Below are positions 9,870 to 19,853 of a stretch of DNA of 64,000 nucleotides, one piece after another (the stretch's first letter is position 1; every line of letters starts with the position of its first letter). The notes beneath the pieces are model-generated. The model ran no database searches, was not told the DNA's origin, and worked only from the letters and a program-made list of their open reading frames with translations. Source of the DNA: Rubrivivax albus (GTDB lineage Bacteria > Pseudomonadota > Gammaproteobacteria > Burkholderiales > Burkholderiaceae_C); NCBI RefSeq assembly GCF_004016515.1, contig NZ_SACT01000002.1:310001-374000 (forward strand). The letters run 5' to 3'. The translations under genes and the position numbers were made by a program.

Positions 9870-11170
9870 CACCCAGACCGCCCAACGCCCCCACCGATGC
9901 CGCGCTGCAGGACCTGCTCGGCGCCGAAGGCCTGCCCCGCCGCTGGTGGCAGCGCAGGAGCCTCTGGCTGGCGCTGGTGCTGCTGGCCGCGGCCGGTGCC
10001 GGCCTGTGGGCCTGGCGCGGCCGCCAGCAGGCCGCCGCCGCGCCCAGCTACCAGACGCAGGCGGTGACGCGCGGGCCGCTGACGGTCACCGTCACCGCCA
10101 GCGGCACGCTGCAGCCGACCACCAAGGTCGCGGTGGGCAGCGAGCTCTCCGGCACCGTGGCCCAGGTGTTCGCCGACGTGAACGATCGCGTGAAGAAGGG
10201 CCAGGTGCTGGTGGCGCTGGACGACTCGCGGCTGCGCGACCAGGTGGCCGTGTCCACCGCCGCACTGGCCGCCGCCGAAGCGGCGCTGCAGCAGGCCCGC
10301 GCCACCGCCACCGAAGCCGCCGACACGCTGCGGCGCCTGCAGGACGTGCAGCGCCGCAGCGGCGGCCAGGTGCCCGCGGCCACCGAGATGGCCAGCGCAG
10401 AGGCGGCCGCGCAACGCGCCAGCGCCGCGGTGGCCAGCGCCGAGGCCGGCGTGGCGCAGGCCCGGGCCACGCTGTCGAGCAACCGCACCAATCTGGCCAA
10501 GGCCACCATCCGCTCACCGATCGACGGTGTGGTGCTGGCGCGGTCGGTGGAGCCGGGCAACGCGGTGGCGGCGTCGCTGCAGGCCGTCACGCTGTTCACC
10601 CTGGCCGAGGACCTGGCGCAGATGAAGCTCGAGGTCAACGTCGACGAGGCCGACGTGGGCCAGGTGCGCGACGGCCAGCGCGCCAGCTTCACCGTCAGCG
10701 CGTACCCGCAGCGCACGTTCCCGGCGCGCATCGAGCGCGTGGGCTACGGCGCGACGACGACCAACAACGTGGTGACCTACGCCGCCGACCTCAGCGTGAA
10801 GAACGACGACCTGGCGCTGCGGCCGGGCATGACGGCCACCGCCACCATCACCACCGTGGAACGCAGCGACGCGCTGCTGGTGCCCAACGCGGCGCTGCGC
10901 TACACGCCGGCCGCGGCGCCGGCACCCAAGGCGAACGGCACCAGCATCGTCAGCGGCATGATGCCGCGCCCGCCGCGCAGCGGCGGCAACCGCAGCGCCG
11001 GCACCGACATCACGCAGGTGCGCCAGGTCTGGGTGCTGGAGAACGGCCAGCCGACCGCGGTGCCGGTGACGCCGGGCGTCAGCGACGGCCGCATGACGGA
11101 GGTCACCAGCCCCGCGCTGCAGCCGGGCATGGCCGTCATCACCGGCCAAGTCACGGGCAAGGCGCCGTGA
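9866..11170 (+). CDS. macA: MacA-like periplasmic adaptor (membrane-fusion protein)
   Basis: Connects an inner-membrane ABC exporter to the outer-membrane factor. The ATG at 9866 overlaps the preceding stop. The 434-residue protein has one membrane anchor (about residues 31-50), then a split lipoyl domain (GSELSGTVAQVFADVNDRV and, after a long Ala/Gln-rich coiled-coil hairpin, SPIDGVVLARSVEPGN), and a beta-barrel with LEVNVDEADVGQV. A low-complexity insertion near residues 350-380 (Pro/Arg/Gly) lies within the distal domain. It ends with a four-base overlap (GTGA) onto the ATPase gene. Substrate is unknown; relatives export macrolides, lipopeptides or toxins. Confidence 0.92.
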   Translation: MTPRPPNAPTDAALQDLLGAEGLPRRWWQRRSLWLALVLLAAAGAGLWAWRGRQQAAAAPSYQTQAVTRGPLTVTVTASGTLQPTTKVAVGSELSGTVAQVFADVNDRVKKGQVLVALDDSRLRDQVAVSTAALAAAEAALQQARATATEAADTLRRLQDVQRRSGGQVPAATEMASAEAAAQRASAAVASAEAGVAQARATLSSNRTNLAKATIRSPIDGVVLARSVEPGNAVAASLQAVTLFTLAEDLAQMKLEVNVDEADVGQVRDGQRASFTVSAYPQRTFPARIERVGYGATTTNNVVTYAADLSVKNDDLALRPGMTATATITTVERSDALLVPNAALRYTPAAAPAPKANGTSIVSGMMPRPPRSGGNRSAGTDITQVRQVWVLENGQPTAVPVTPGVSDGRMTEVTSPALQPGMAVITGQVTGKAP

Positions 11171-11894
11171 GCGGCGGCCACACGCCCCCGCTGATCGCGC
11201 TGCGCGGCATCACGCGGGTCTATGGCAGCGGCTCGGCCGAGGTGCGCGCGCTGCGCGGCGTGGACCTGGACATCACCGCCGGCGAGTTCGTGGCCATCAT
11301 GGGGCCCAGCGGCTCGGGCAAGTCCACGGCGATGAACATCCTGGGCTGCCTGGACACACCCAGCGCCGGCGAATACCGATTCCGCGGCGTGCCGGTGCAG
11401 CGGCTGGACCGTGACCAGCGCGCGCTGCTGCGCCGCCGCCACCTGGGCTTCGTCTTCCAGGGCTTCAACCTGCTGGCGCGCACCACGGCGGCGGAGAACG
11501 TGGAGCTGCCGCTGCTCTACCGCGGCGAGCCGGCCGCGGCGCGCCGGCGCGCCGCGCGCGAGGCGCTGGCCGCCGTGGGCCTGGCCGGGCGCGAAGGCCA
11601 CACGCCGGCGGAACTGTCCGGCGGCCAGCAGCAGCGCGTGGCCATCGCACGCGCGCTGGTCACGCAACCCAGCGTGCTGCTGGCCGACGAGCCCACCGGC
11701 AACCTGGACACCGCGCGCAGCCGCGAGATCATGGAGTTGCTGGCGGCGCTGAACCGCGACCGCGGCATCACGGTGCTGATGGTCACGCACGAGGCCGACA
11801 TGGCGGCCTTCGCGCGGCGCGTGGTGCGCTTCGTCGACGGGCTGGTGGAAAGCGACCGCTCGCAGGAACCGCATCGCACCGTGGAGACCGGCTG

Positions 11895-11895
<1 letters not shown>
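11167..11895 (+). CDS. MacB-type ABC transporter ATP-binding protein
   Basis: ATPase of the exporter. The GTG start at 11167 overlaps the adaptor stop. The 242 residues hold a Walker A (GPSGSGKST), the Q-loop region (GFVFQGFNLL), the ABC signature (LSGGQQQRVAIARAL), Walker B with catalytic Glu (LLADEPTGNLD) and the switch His (MVTHE). In E. coli MacB the ATPase and permease are fused; here they are separate genes as in LolD/LolCE-like and Gram-positive YknYZ-like systems. The stop overlaps the permease start by one base (TGATG). Confidence 0.93.
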
Positions 11896-13103
<1,208 letters not shown>

Positions 13104-13106
13104 TCA

Positions 13107-14279
<1,173 letters not shown>

Positions 14280-14494
14280 CCGGCGGGTGGGGTGGGCTGG
14301 ATCGGTGTCAAGGCAGAACGGACGTCTGGCACAGCCCGTCAGCCTAACGCCTGCCGCGCCCTGCCTAGCCCCGGCGCAACCCTTGACGCCACACCCTTGT
14401 GCAGCGCGCGGCCGCGGCGTAGGCTGCCTTCACCGTCCACATCCTGCCCGCCCGGGTCGCTGGCCACGACGGGCCCACGCTGAAGGAGACCCTC

Positions 14495-16567
14495 ATGCCA
14501 AGCCCATCCCCGAGCGCCGGCGCCCCCACGGCCGTTGGCACCGCCGACATCCGCACGCTGGCGCTCGTCGGCCCCGCGGCCGCCGGCAAGACCCTGCTCG
14601 CCGAGGCGCTGTTGCAGGCCGCCGGCGTCATCGGCAGCCTCGGCTCGCTGGAACGCGGCGGCACCGTCAGCGACCACGACCCGGTGGAAAAGCGCATGCA
14701 GCACTCACTCAACAGCGCGCTGATGCACCTGGACCACGCTGGCTGCCGCATCCACCTGATCGACACCCCCGGAGCGCCGGACTTCCTGGGCCAGGCGCTG
14801 CCGGCGCTGGAGGCGGTGGAGACCGCCGCCATCGTCATCAACGCCTCCACCGGCATCGAGCCGATGGCCCAGCGCATGATGGACTACGCCGCCGAGCGCC
14901 AGCTCGACCGGCTCATCATCGTCAACCGCATCGACGCCGCCGGCGCCGACCTGCCGGCGCTGCTGGCGCAGATCCAGGCCACCTTCGGCCGCGAATGCCT
15001 GCCGCTGAACCTGCCCGACGAAGGCGCCAGCAAGGTCGTCGACTGCTTCTACAACCGTGACGGCCACAGCGACTTCGGTGCCGTGTCCGATGCGCACCGC
15101 GCGCTGGTGGAGCAGGTGGTGGAGGTGGATGGCGACTTCGTCGAGCGCTACCTCAACGACGGCGACGTCGACGCCTCGGAGCTGCATGCACCGCTGGAAC
15201 AGGCGCTGCGCGAGGGCCACCTGATCCCGGTGGTGTTCACCAGCGCCCGCACCGGTGCCGGCGTGGCCGAACTGCTGGACGTGATCGTCAGGCTGCTGCC
15301 CAACCCCACCGAGAGCAACCCGCCGGACTTCCTCAACGGCGAAGGGCCCGATGCGGTGCCGATGCACGCCGACCCCGACGCGAGCAGGCACGTGCTGGCC
15401 CACGTGTTCAAGGTCACGGTGGACCCCTACGTCGGCAAGATGGGCATCTTCCGCGTCTGGCAGGGCACGGTCACCCGCGACAGCCAGCTCTACATCGGCG
15501 ACGGCCGCAAGCCCTTCAAGGTGGGCCACCTGTTCATGATGCAGGGCAAGGACCACGTGGAGGTGGCGCAGGCCGTGCCGGGCGACATCGTGGCGGTGGC
15601 CAAGGTGGACGACATCCACTTCGACGCCGTGCTGCACGACGCGGCCGAGGACGACCACATCCACCTCAAGCCGCTGGCCTTCCCGGAGCCGGTGCACGGG
15701 CTGGCGATCAAGCCCAAGCGCCACGGCGACGAGCAGCGCATGTGGGAGGTGCTGGGCAAGCTGGTGGCCGAAGACCCGTGCCTGAAGCTGGAGCACGTGG
15801 CCAGCACCAACCAGACGGTGATGTACGGGCTGGGCGAGCTGCACCTGCGGGTGCTGCTGGAGCGGCTGCGCGAGCTGCACCGCTTCGAGGTCGACACGGA
15901 GCCGCCGCGCATCGCCTACCGCGAGACCATCACCGCGCCGGCCGAGGGCCACCACCGGCACAAGAAACAGAGCGGCGGCGCCGGCCAGTTCGGCGAGGTC
16001 TTCCTGCGCGTGGAGCCGTTGCCGCGCGGCGCCGGGTTCGAGTTCGTCGACGCGGTCAAGGGCGGCGTGATCCCGGGGCAGTTCATTCCTGCGGTGGAGA
16101 AGGGCGTGCGCGAGGTGCTGGCCGCGGGCGCCATCTCCGGCCACCCGGTGGTGGACGTGAAGGTCACGGTCTACGACGGCAAGCACCACAGCGTGGACAG
16201 CAAGGAGATCGCGTTCGTGACCGCGGCGCGCAAGGCCTTCATGGTGGCGGTGCGCGAGGCGCGGCCCATCGTGCTGGAGCCCATCGTGCAGGTGGAGATC
16301 ACGGCGCCGGAAGGTGCGCTGGGCGACATCACCGGCGACCTGGCCGCGCGCCGCGGCATGGTGGCTGGCACCGGGCAGGCGTCCAACGGCGATGCGCTGG
16401 TGCGCGGCCAGGCACCGCTGTCGGAGCTGCTGGACTACCAGAACCGGCTCAACGCGCTCACCGCTGGCCAGGGCCGGTACACGATCGCGATGTCGCACTA
16501 CGAGGCGGTGCCACCGACCGTGCAACACCAGCTGGTCAGCGCCTTCCGGCCGCACGAGGACGACTGA
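14495..16567 (+). CDS. EF-G-like GTPase (second elongation factor G paralogue)
   Basis: Translational GTPase of EF-G architecture, 690 residues: G domain (about 1-270), OB-type domain II (DPYVGKMGIFRVWQG), domain III, domain IV (KKQSGGAGQFGEVFLRVEPL) and domain V (GALGDITGDLAARRG). The G motifs deviate from canonical EF-G: the P-loop is GPAAAGKT (EF-G has AHIDAGKT), G3 is DTPG, and G4 reads NRID instead of NKMD. This is the divergent 'elongation factor G-like' group found beside true FusA in many bacteria (M. tuberculosis FusA2 type), whose role is unsettled. A good AAGGAG ribosome site precedes the ATG. A GC hairpin follows the stop. Confidence 0.85.
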   Translation: MPSPSPSAGAPTAVGTADIRTLALVGPAAAGKTLLAEALLQAAGVIGSLGSLERGGTVSDHDPVEKRMQHSLNSALMHLDHAGCRIHLIDTPGAPDFLGQALPALEAVETAAIVINASTGIEPMAQRMMDYAAERQLDRLIIVNRIDAAGADLPALLAQIQATFGRECLPLNLPDEGASKVVDCFYNRDGHSDFGAVSDAHRALVEQVVEVDGDFVERYLNDGDVDASELHAPLEQALREGHLIPVVFTSARTGAGVAELLDVIVRLLPNPTESNPPDFLNGEGPDAVPMHADPDASRHVLAHVFKVTVDPYVGKMGIFRVWQGTVTRDSQLYIGDGRKPFKVGHLFMMQGKDHVEVAQAVPGDIVAVAKVDDIHFDAVLHDAAEDDHIHLKPLAFPEPVHGLAIKPKRHGDEQRMWEVLGKLVAEDPCLKLEHVASTNQTVMYGLGELHLRVLLERLRELHRFEVDTEPPRIAYRETITAPAEGHHRHKKQSGGAGQFGEVFLRVEPLPRGAGFEFVDAVKGGVIPGQFIPAVEKGVREVLAAGAISGHPVVDVKVTVYDGKHHSVDSKEIAFVTAARKAFMVAVREARPIVLEPIVQVEITAPEGALGDITGDLAARRGMVAGTGQASNGDALVRGQAPLSELLDYQNRLNALTAGQGRYTIAMSHYEAVPPTVQHQLVSAFRPHEDD

Positions 16568-16582
16568 CCGCGCGTGAACGAT

Positions 16583-16609
16583 GCCGCACCGGCTGCACGC
16601 CGGTGCGGC
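16583..16609 (+). terminator. GC-rich hairpin after the EF-G-like gene
   Basis: A perfect 10-bp stem (GCCGCACCGG / CCGGTGCGGC) with a 7-nt loop begins 15 nt after the stop. There is no T-run, so it may end transcription inefficiently or protect the 3' end. It separates the EF-G-like gene from the riboswitch. Confidence 0.5.
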
Positions 16610-16665
16610 GTGCATGCCCCTTCGGCGTGCCCGGGCATTCGGGAAAAGGGCAGAATCCGCGCCGT

Positions 16666-16778
16666 CGAAAGGGGAGTAGCCGGCCGCCCCCAGCGGTCGC
16701 GGCCCCCCGTCAATACGGCACGCGGCTCACGTCGCGGCCCGGGACCGCAAGGGCGCCCTGCCCTCGCAAGACCTTTCG
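16666..16778 (+). ncRNA. yybP-ykoY (manganese) riboswitch in the terC leader
   Basis: The leader shows the signature pieces of this class in order: an outer P1 stem of seven pairs (CGAAAGG at 16666-16672 with CCTTTCG at 16772-16778), the L1 motif GGGGAGTAGC straight after it, the L3-type CCGTCAATACGGC around 16718-16730, and the closing GCAAGACC. Riboswitches of this class bind Mn2+ and control Mn exporters and TerC/Alx-family membrane proteins, which is the gene found downstream. The class assignment rests on these motifs and the gene context; no covariance search was run. Confidence 0.88.
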
Positions 16779-16806
16779 GCATGAACCTCCACTCATGCCG
16801 AAGGAG
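16777..16806 (+). promoter_or_regulatory. Expression-platform hairpin and ribosome site of the terC leader
   Basis: An 8-bp perfect inverted repeat (CGGCATGA at 16777-16784, TCATGCCG at 16793-16800) abuts the ribosome site AAGGAG (16801-16806). Its loop contains CTCC, complementary to GGAG, and its left arm shares two bases with the riboswitch P1 stem. This layout suggests that aptamer folding alters access to the ribosome site. The direction of control is inferred, not shown. Confidence 0.6.
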
Positions 16807-16811
16807 TGTCC

Positions 16812-17801
16812 GTGGACACGATCGCGCCAACCTGGCTCTGGGCCTTTTTCGTCGTCACCGTCGTGGTGGCGCTGTTCATCGACTTCGTCGTGCTCAAGAA
16901 GCAGGGCGCGCACGAGGTGTCGGTCAAGGAGGCGATCAACTGGTCGCTCGTCTGGGTGGCCGCCAGCTTCGCCTTCAACGGCCTGTTCTGGTGGGCCGTC
17001 ATGCAGGACCATGGCACCGCGGTGGCCAACACCAAGGCGCTGGAGTTCCTGACCGGCTACCTCATCGAGAAGAGCCTGGCGGTCGACAACATCTTCGTCT
17101 TCCTGATGATCTTCACCTACTTCGCGGTGCCGCCGGCGTACCAGAAGCGGGTGCTGATGATCGGCATCATCGGTGCCATCGTGCTGCGCACGGTGATGAT
17201 CCTGCTCGGCTCGTGGCTGATCGCGCACTTCCACTGGATCCTGTACGTCTTCGGCGCCTTCCTCGTCGTCACTGGCATCAAGATGTGGTGGGCCGCCGGC
17301 CAGGAGCCCAGCCTCGACGACAACCCGGCGCTCAAGCTGCTCAAGCGCGTGATGCCGGTGAGCAAGCACTTCAACGGCGAGCGCTTCTTCACGGTGGAGA
17401 ACGGCAAGCGCATCGCCACACCGCTGCTGTTGGTGGTGGCGCTGGTGGGCGTGACCGACGTGATCTTCGCGGTGGATTCCATCCCCGCCATCTTCGCCAT
17501 CACGACCGACCCGTTCATCGTGCTCACGTCGAACGTGTTTGCCATCCTGGGTCTGCGCGCGATGTACTTCCTGCTGCAGGCGGTGGCGGCCAAGTTCCAC
17601 CTGCTCAGCTACGGGCTGGCGGTGATCCTGGTCTTCATCGGCACCAAGATGATGCTGATCGACGTGGTCAAGATCCCGGTGATGGCGTCGCTGGGCGTGG
17701 TGGCCGGCATCCTGGCGCTGACGATGTGGTGGTCGGTGCGCACCGCGCCGAAGATCGACACCAGCCGCAGCCACGCGCAAGGCGCCGACGCTACTCCTTG
17801 A
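16812..17801 (+). CDS. TerC/Alx-family integral membrane protein
   Basis: Multi-pass inner-membrane protein of the TerC family, members of which (E. coli Alx, B. subtilis MeeF/MeeY) export Mn2+ or metallate secreted proteins. The 329-residue protein has eight or nine hydrophobic segments and the family motifs VDNIFVFLMIF and TDVIFAVDSIPAIFAIT, whose buried acidic residues are thought to bind metal. The GTG at 16812 is chosen because it lies five bases after AAGGAG; a GTG two codons earlier would overlap that site. The riboswitch upstream supports a manganese role. The 3' end overlaps the convergent SRPBCC gene by 11 nt. Confidence 0.9.
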   Translation: MDTIAPTWLWAFFVVTVVVALFIDFVVLKKQGAHEVSVKEAINWSLVWVAASFAFNGLFWWAVMQDHGTAVANTKALEFLTGYLIEKSLAVDNIFVFLMIFTYFAVPPAYQKRVLMIGIIGAIVLRTVMILLGSWLIAHFHWILYVFGAFLVVTGIKMWWAAGQEPSLDDNPALKLLKRVMPVSKHFNGERFFTVENGKRIATPLLLVVALVGVTDVIFAVDSIPAIFAITTDPFIVLTSNVFAILGLRAMYFLLQAVAAKFHLLSYGLAVILVFIGTKMMLIDVVKIPVMASLGVVAGILALTMWWSVRTAPKIDTSRSHAQGADATP

Positions 17802-18387
17802 CCGGCAGGCCCTTGGCCGCCTGCTGGGCGCGCCACGCCTCCAACTGCGCCAGCCAGGGCTTCCAGTCCTTCGGGCCGGTCTCGAAGCGTGTCTTCAGGC
17901 CGGCCAGCACGTTGTCCCAGGCGCGGTCGAAGTAGGTGTACGCCTGGTCCCATTCGCCGCCGTCGCCCCAGCCAGTGTGGTGCAGCGTCACGCGCGTGCT
18001 GCGGTCGTCCACCGGGTGCAGGCGCACGATCACGAAGGTGCGCTGCTGGCGCGCCTGGGGCAGCGACGGCGGCGCGTTCCAGTCGAAGCTCAGCATGCGC
18101 TTGGGCTGGAGGGCGAGGATGCGCATGTCGTCGGCGCCCCGCTGGCCGGGTTCGGCACCGGGGTCGAAGTAGACGCGGTAGGCGCCGCCCACGCGCGGTT
18201 CGATCTCGGCGCCTGGGGCGAAGAAGCTGGTGACACCACTGGTGGTGGTCCAGGCCTGCCACACGGCGTCGACGCCGGCGGGCACGACCACGGACTTGTC
18301 CAGCGCCCGTTCGGCAGCCGCCGCAGGCAGGCAGCAAACCGCGGCTACCGCCGCCGCCGAAGCAGCGGCCTTCCATGCAAGGCTCAT
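17791..18387 (-). CDS. Exported SRPBCC (AHSA1-like) domain protein
   Basis: The 198-residue protein begins with a signal peptide (MSLAWKAAASAAAVAAVCCLPAAAA) followed by a START/Bet v1-type ligand-binding fold: an opening VVVPAGVDAVWQAWTTTSG, the middle GGAYRVYFDPGAEPG, and the closing FDRAWDNVLAGLKTRFETG typical of AHSA1 domains. Most AHSA1 proteins are cytoplasmic, so secretion to the periplasm is notable. It presumably binds a hydrophobic ligand; no activity can be named. It converges on terC with an 11-nt overlap. Confidence 0.8.
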   Translation of the reverse strand: MSLAWKAAASAAAVAAVCCLPAAAAERALDKSVVVPAGVDAVWQAWTTTSGVTSFFAPGAEIEPRVGGAYRVYFDPGAEPGQRGADDMRILALQPKRMLSFDWNAPPSLPQARQQRTFVIVRLHPVDDRSTRVTLHHTGWGDGGEWDQAYTYFDRAWDNVLAGLKTRFETGPKDWKPWLAQLEAWRAQQAAKGLPVKE

Positions 18388-18450
18388 CGTCGTTCCTCGG
18401 TTGCGAAGTCTTCATCTTAGGCCGGCGCAACGCAGATTTATCATCCGCCC

Positions 18451-19008
18451 ATGCTCCATGCCAGCCCTGACCCTGCGGTCATCGCGCAGGTGCGCTTCGA
18501 GAACGCGCTGGCCCTGTTCGACGAGTTCGTGCACGCGACCGTCCGCCACCCCGATGCCGCTGCCCTGCGCGGCCTCGAGCGGCGCTTTGCCGAACACGTG
18601 CTGATCCAGCCCAGCTACTGGAGCCAGATCAAGAGCCGCTCGCGGCAGATCGGCGAGCGGCTCGCCCGCCAGTTCGAGCAGCGCTGCCGCAAGCCCATCG
18701 GCTGGATGGACGTGCCGCACGGCGATGGCTCACCGCCCGCCGTGATGCCCCCGGAAGGCGACGAACCACCGCCGACCAGCAGCCAGCCGCGCGACGACGA
18801 CGAGCGCTTCATCGTCGGCCTGGTGCTCACGTACTACCGTCGCCACCCGCAGAAGGCGCGCTCGCGCCTGCTGGACCTGCTGGGCGAGGTGCTGACCACG
18901 CCCCCGCCCACGGCCAGCCCGCCGCCGCCGCCCGCGCCCGACGACGATCAGGCGCTGTGGCTCAAGAGCCGGTCGGGTGTTGCGCCCTTGAAACGCGGGC
19001 GTCCCTGA
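18451..19008 (+). CDS. Hypothetical protein with an HTH-like N-terminal half
   Basis: A 185-residue soluble protein. The segment PSYWSQIKSRSRQIGERLARQFEQRCRKPIGWMD (cited here as residues about 51-84; key residues W-S-Q-I-K-S...I-G) has the spacing of an XRE-type helix-turn-helix, in which SQIKSGxRxIG is the recognition region and KPxGWMD is a common ending in betaproteobacterial repressor-like proteins. A Pro/Asp linker and a helical segment (FIVGLVLTYYRRHPQKARSR) follow, then a Pro-rich tail. DNA binding is inferred. A palindrome and promoter lie just after its stop. Confidence 0.65.
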   Translation: MLHASPDPAVIAQVRFENALALFDEFVHATVRHPDAAALRGLERRFAEHVLIQPSYWSQIKSRSRQIGERLARQFEQRCRKPIGWMDVPHGDGSPPAVMPPEGDEPPPTSSQPRDDDERFIVGLVLTYYRRHPQKARSRLLDLLGEVLTTPPPTASPPPPPAPDDDQALWLKSRSGVAPLKRGRP

Positions 19009-19022
19009 ATCAGGGGATATCG

Positions 19023-19072
19023 TTGCGCAGATGCGCAAGGACACTTGCGCTTGAGCGAAGAGGCTTTATCAT
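19023..19072 (+). promoter_or_regulatory. Palindromic operator and sigma-70-like promoter
   Basis: TTGCGCA-GA-TGCGCAA (19023-19038) is a perfect 7-bp inverted repeat; an imperfect second copy follows (TTGCGCTTGAGCGAA, 19045-19059). The second copy's TTGCGC can serve as a -35 box with TATCAT (19067-19072) as -10, 16 nt apart. The geometry suggests a repressible promoter driving the region to the right, and the adjacent HTH-like protein is a natural candidate regulator. Confidence 0.45.
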
Positions 19073-19078
19073 GTGATC

Positions 19079-19280
19079 AACGTCTGGCCGCCGGCCCGAC
19101 GTCTTTCCCCGGAGTTGTCCGAACGTGTTCCTGATCCACCTTCCCGCAGATGCTGCGTGCCCGCGGACACGCAGCGTGGGCGAGGTGTCTCCCGGGCCTC
19201 GAAGGCCAGGCTGAGGATCTGCGATCCCGGCTCACTCCTTCGACGGCCCGGTGGCACCCGCCCCGGGCCGTTTGACTTTC
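19079..19280 (+). ncRNA. Candidate structured leader or small RNA
   Basis: About 200 nt between the promoter at 19045-19072 and a terminator-like hairpin (GGCCCGG at 19245-19251 with CCGGGCC at 19263-19269, followed by GTTTGACTTTC). Inside are further stems: GCTGCGTG paired with CACGCAGC around 19152-19175 and GGCCT-CGA-AGGCC at 19196-19208. No known riboswitch class matched by eye; a cobalamin box was looked for and not convincingly found. It could be an independent RNA or an attenuating leader for the small ORF at 19307. The 298 nt between 19009 and 19306 hold no other convincing gene. Confidence 0.35.
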
Positions 19281-19306
19281 CGCCACCGCGACGAGGAGTG
19301 ACCCCG

Positions 19307-19459
19307 ATGAAGCAGACCCTGAACCCGTGCAAGCCCCGCCACCCGTTTGCCCTCGCGGCACACCGGTGCAAGGGCGGCGCCCACCGACGCAGCGCCTCCG
19401 GCCTGCGTCAGCGTGCCGCACGCGAACTGCGGGCCGAACTGGCCCGACCCAGCCCCTGA
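19307..19459 (+). CDS. Small basic protein, 50 residues
   Basis: An ATG preceded by a strong GAGGAG ribosome site (19293-19298) opens a 50-codon frame. The product is strongly basic; its centre, KPRHPFALAAHRCKGGAH, resembles tiny conserved proteobacterial proteins of the form RNPFV...RKAGxHRK whose function is unknown. Conservation could not be tested. The alternative start at 19073 would read through the structured leader and is unlikely. Confidence 0.5.
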   Translation: MKQTLNPCKPRHPFALAAHRCKGGAHRRSASGLRQRAARELRAELARPSP

Positions 19460-19508
19460 ACCCGACACGGCCTGCGCGACTGCTGCGCGCCGGCCCGGAG
19501 ACACGATC

Positions 19509-19751
19509 ATGGAAAAGACCCTGAGCTGGCACGTCAGCGTGCCCCCTGGCGGCGCCCGACGCCGTCTTGCGCGCGGCCTGCGCCTCGCTGGCCGTGCCCT
19601 GGCCTACTGGGCGCGCCGCGTGGCGCCGCAGGAACCCCGGCCCACCGGTGATCCGGTGCTGGAGTTCTACGCCGAGGCCGGCGCGCCGGAAGGTGCGCTG
19701 TACGTCGACGGCCGCCTCGTGGCCGTGCTGCCCGGCGTGACGCGGCTCTGA
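19509..19751 (+). CDS. Small hypothetical protein, 80 residues
   Basis: Starts at an ATG nine bases after GGAG. The N-terminal half is Arg-rich and could form an amphipathic helix (RRRLARGLRLAGRALAYWARR); the C-terminal half (PVLEFYAEAGAPEGALYVDGRLVAVLPGVTRL) reads as a short beta-rich segment and is not low-complexity. It lies 49 nt after the 50-residue ORF on the same strand, suggesting one transcript. No family was recognised. Confidence 0.5.
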   Translation: MEKTLSWHVSVPPGGARRRLARGLRLAGRALAYWARRVAPQEPRPTGDPVLEFYAEAGAPEGALYVDGRLVAVLPGVTRL

Positions 19752-19853
19752 TGCCGCCGCCGGCCTGCAGGCGGGTCCTGGCCTGACGCCAGGGCCCGCC
19801 CGCACTGCAGTTTCCCGGCGGATGGCCGATATCCGGGGCACGAGGTTCCGTCG

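Noticed and set aside
19079..19280. 6S RNA or cobalamin riboswitch
   Set aside because: Neither the 6S central bubble nor a convincing B12 box could be aligned by eye; kept only as an unclassified candidate.
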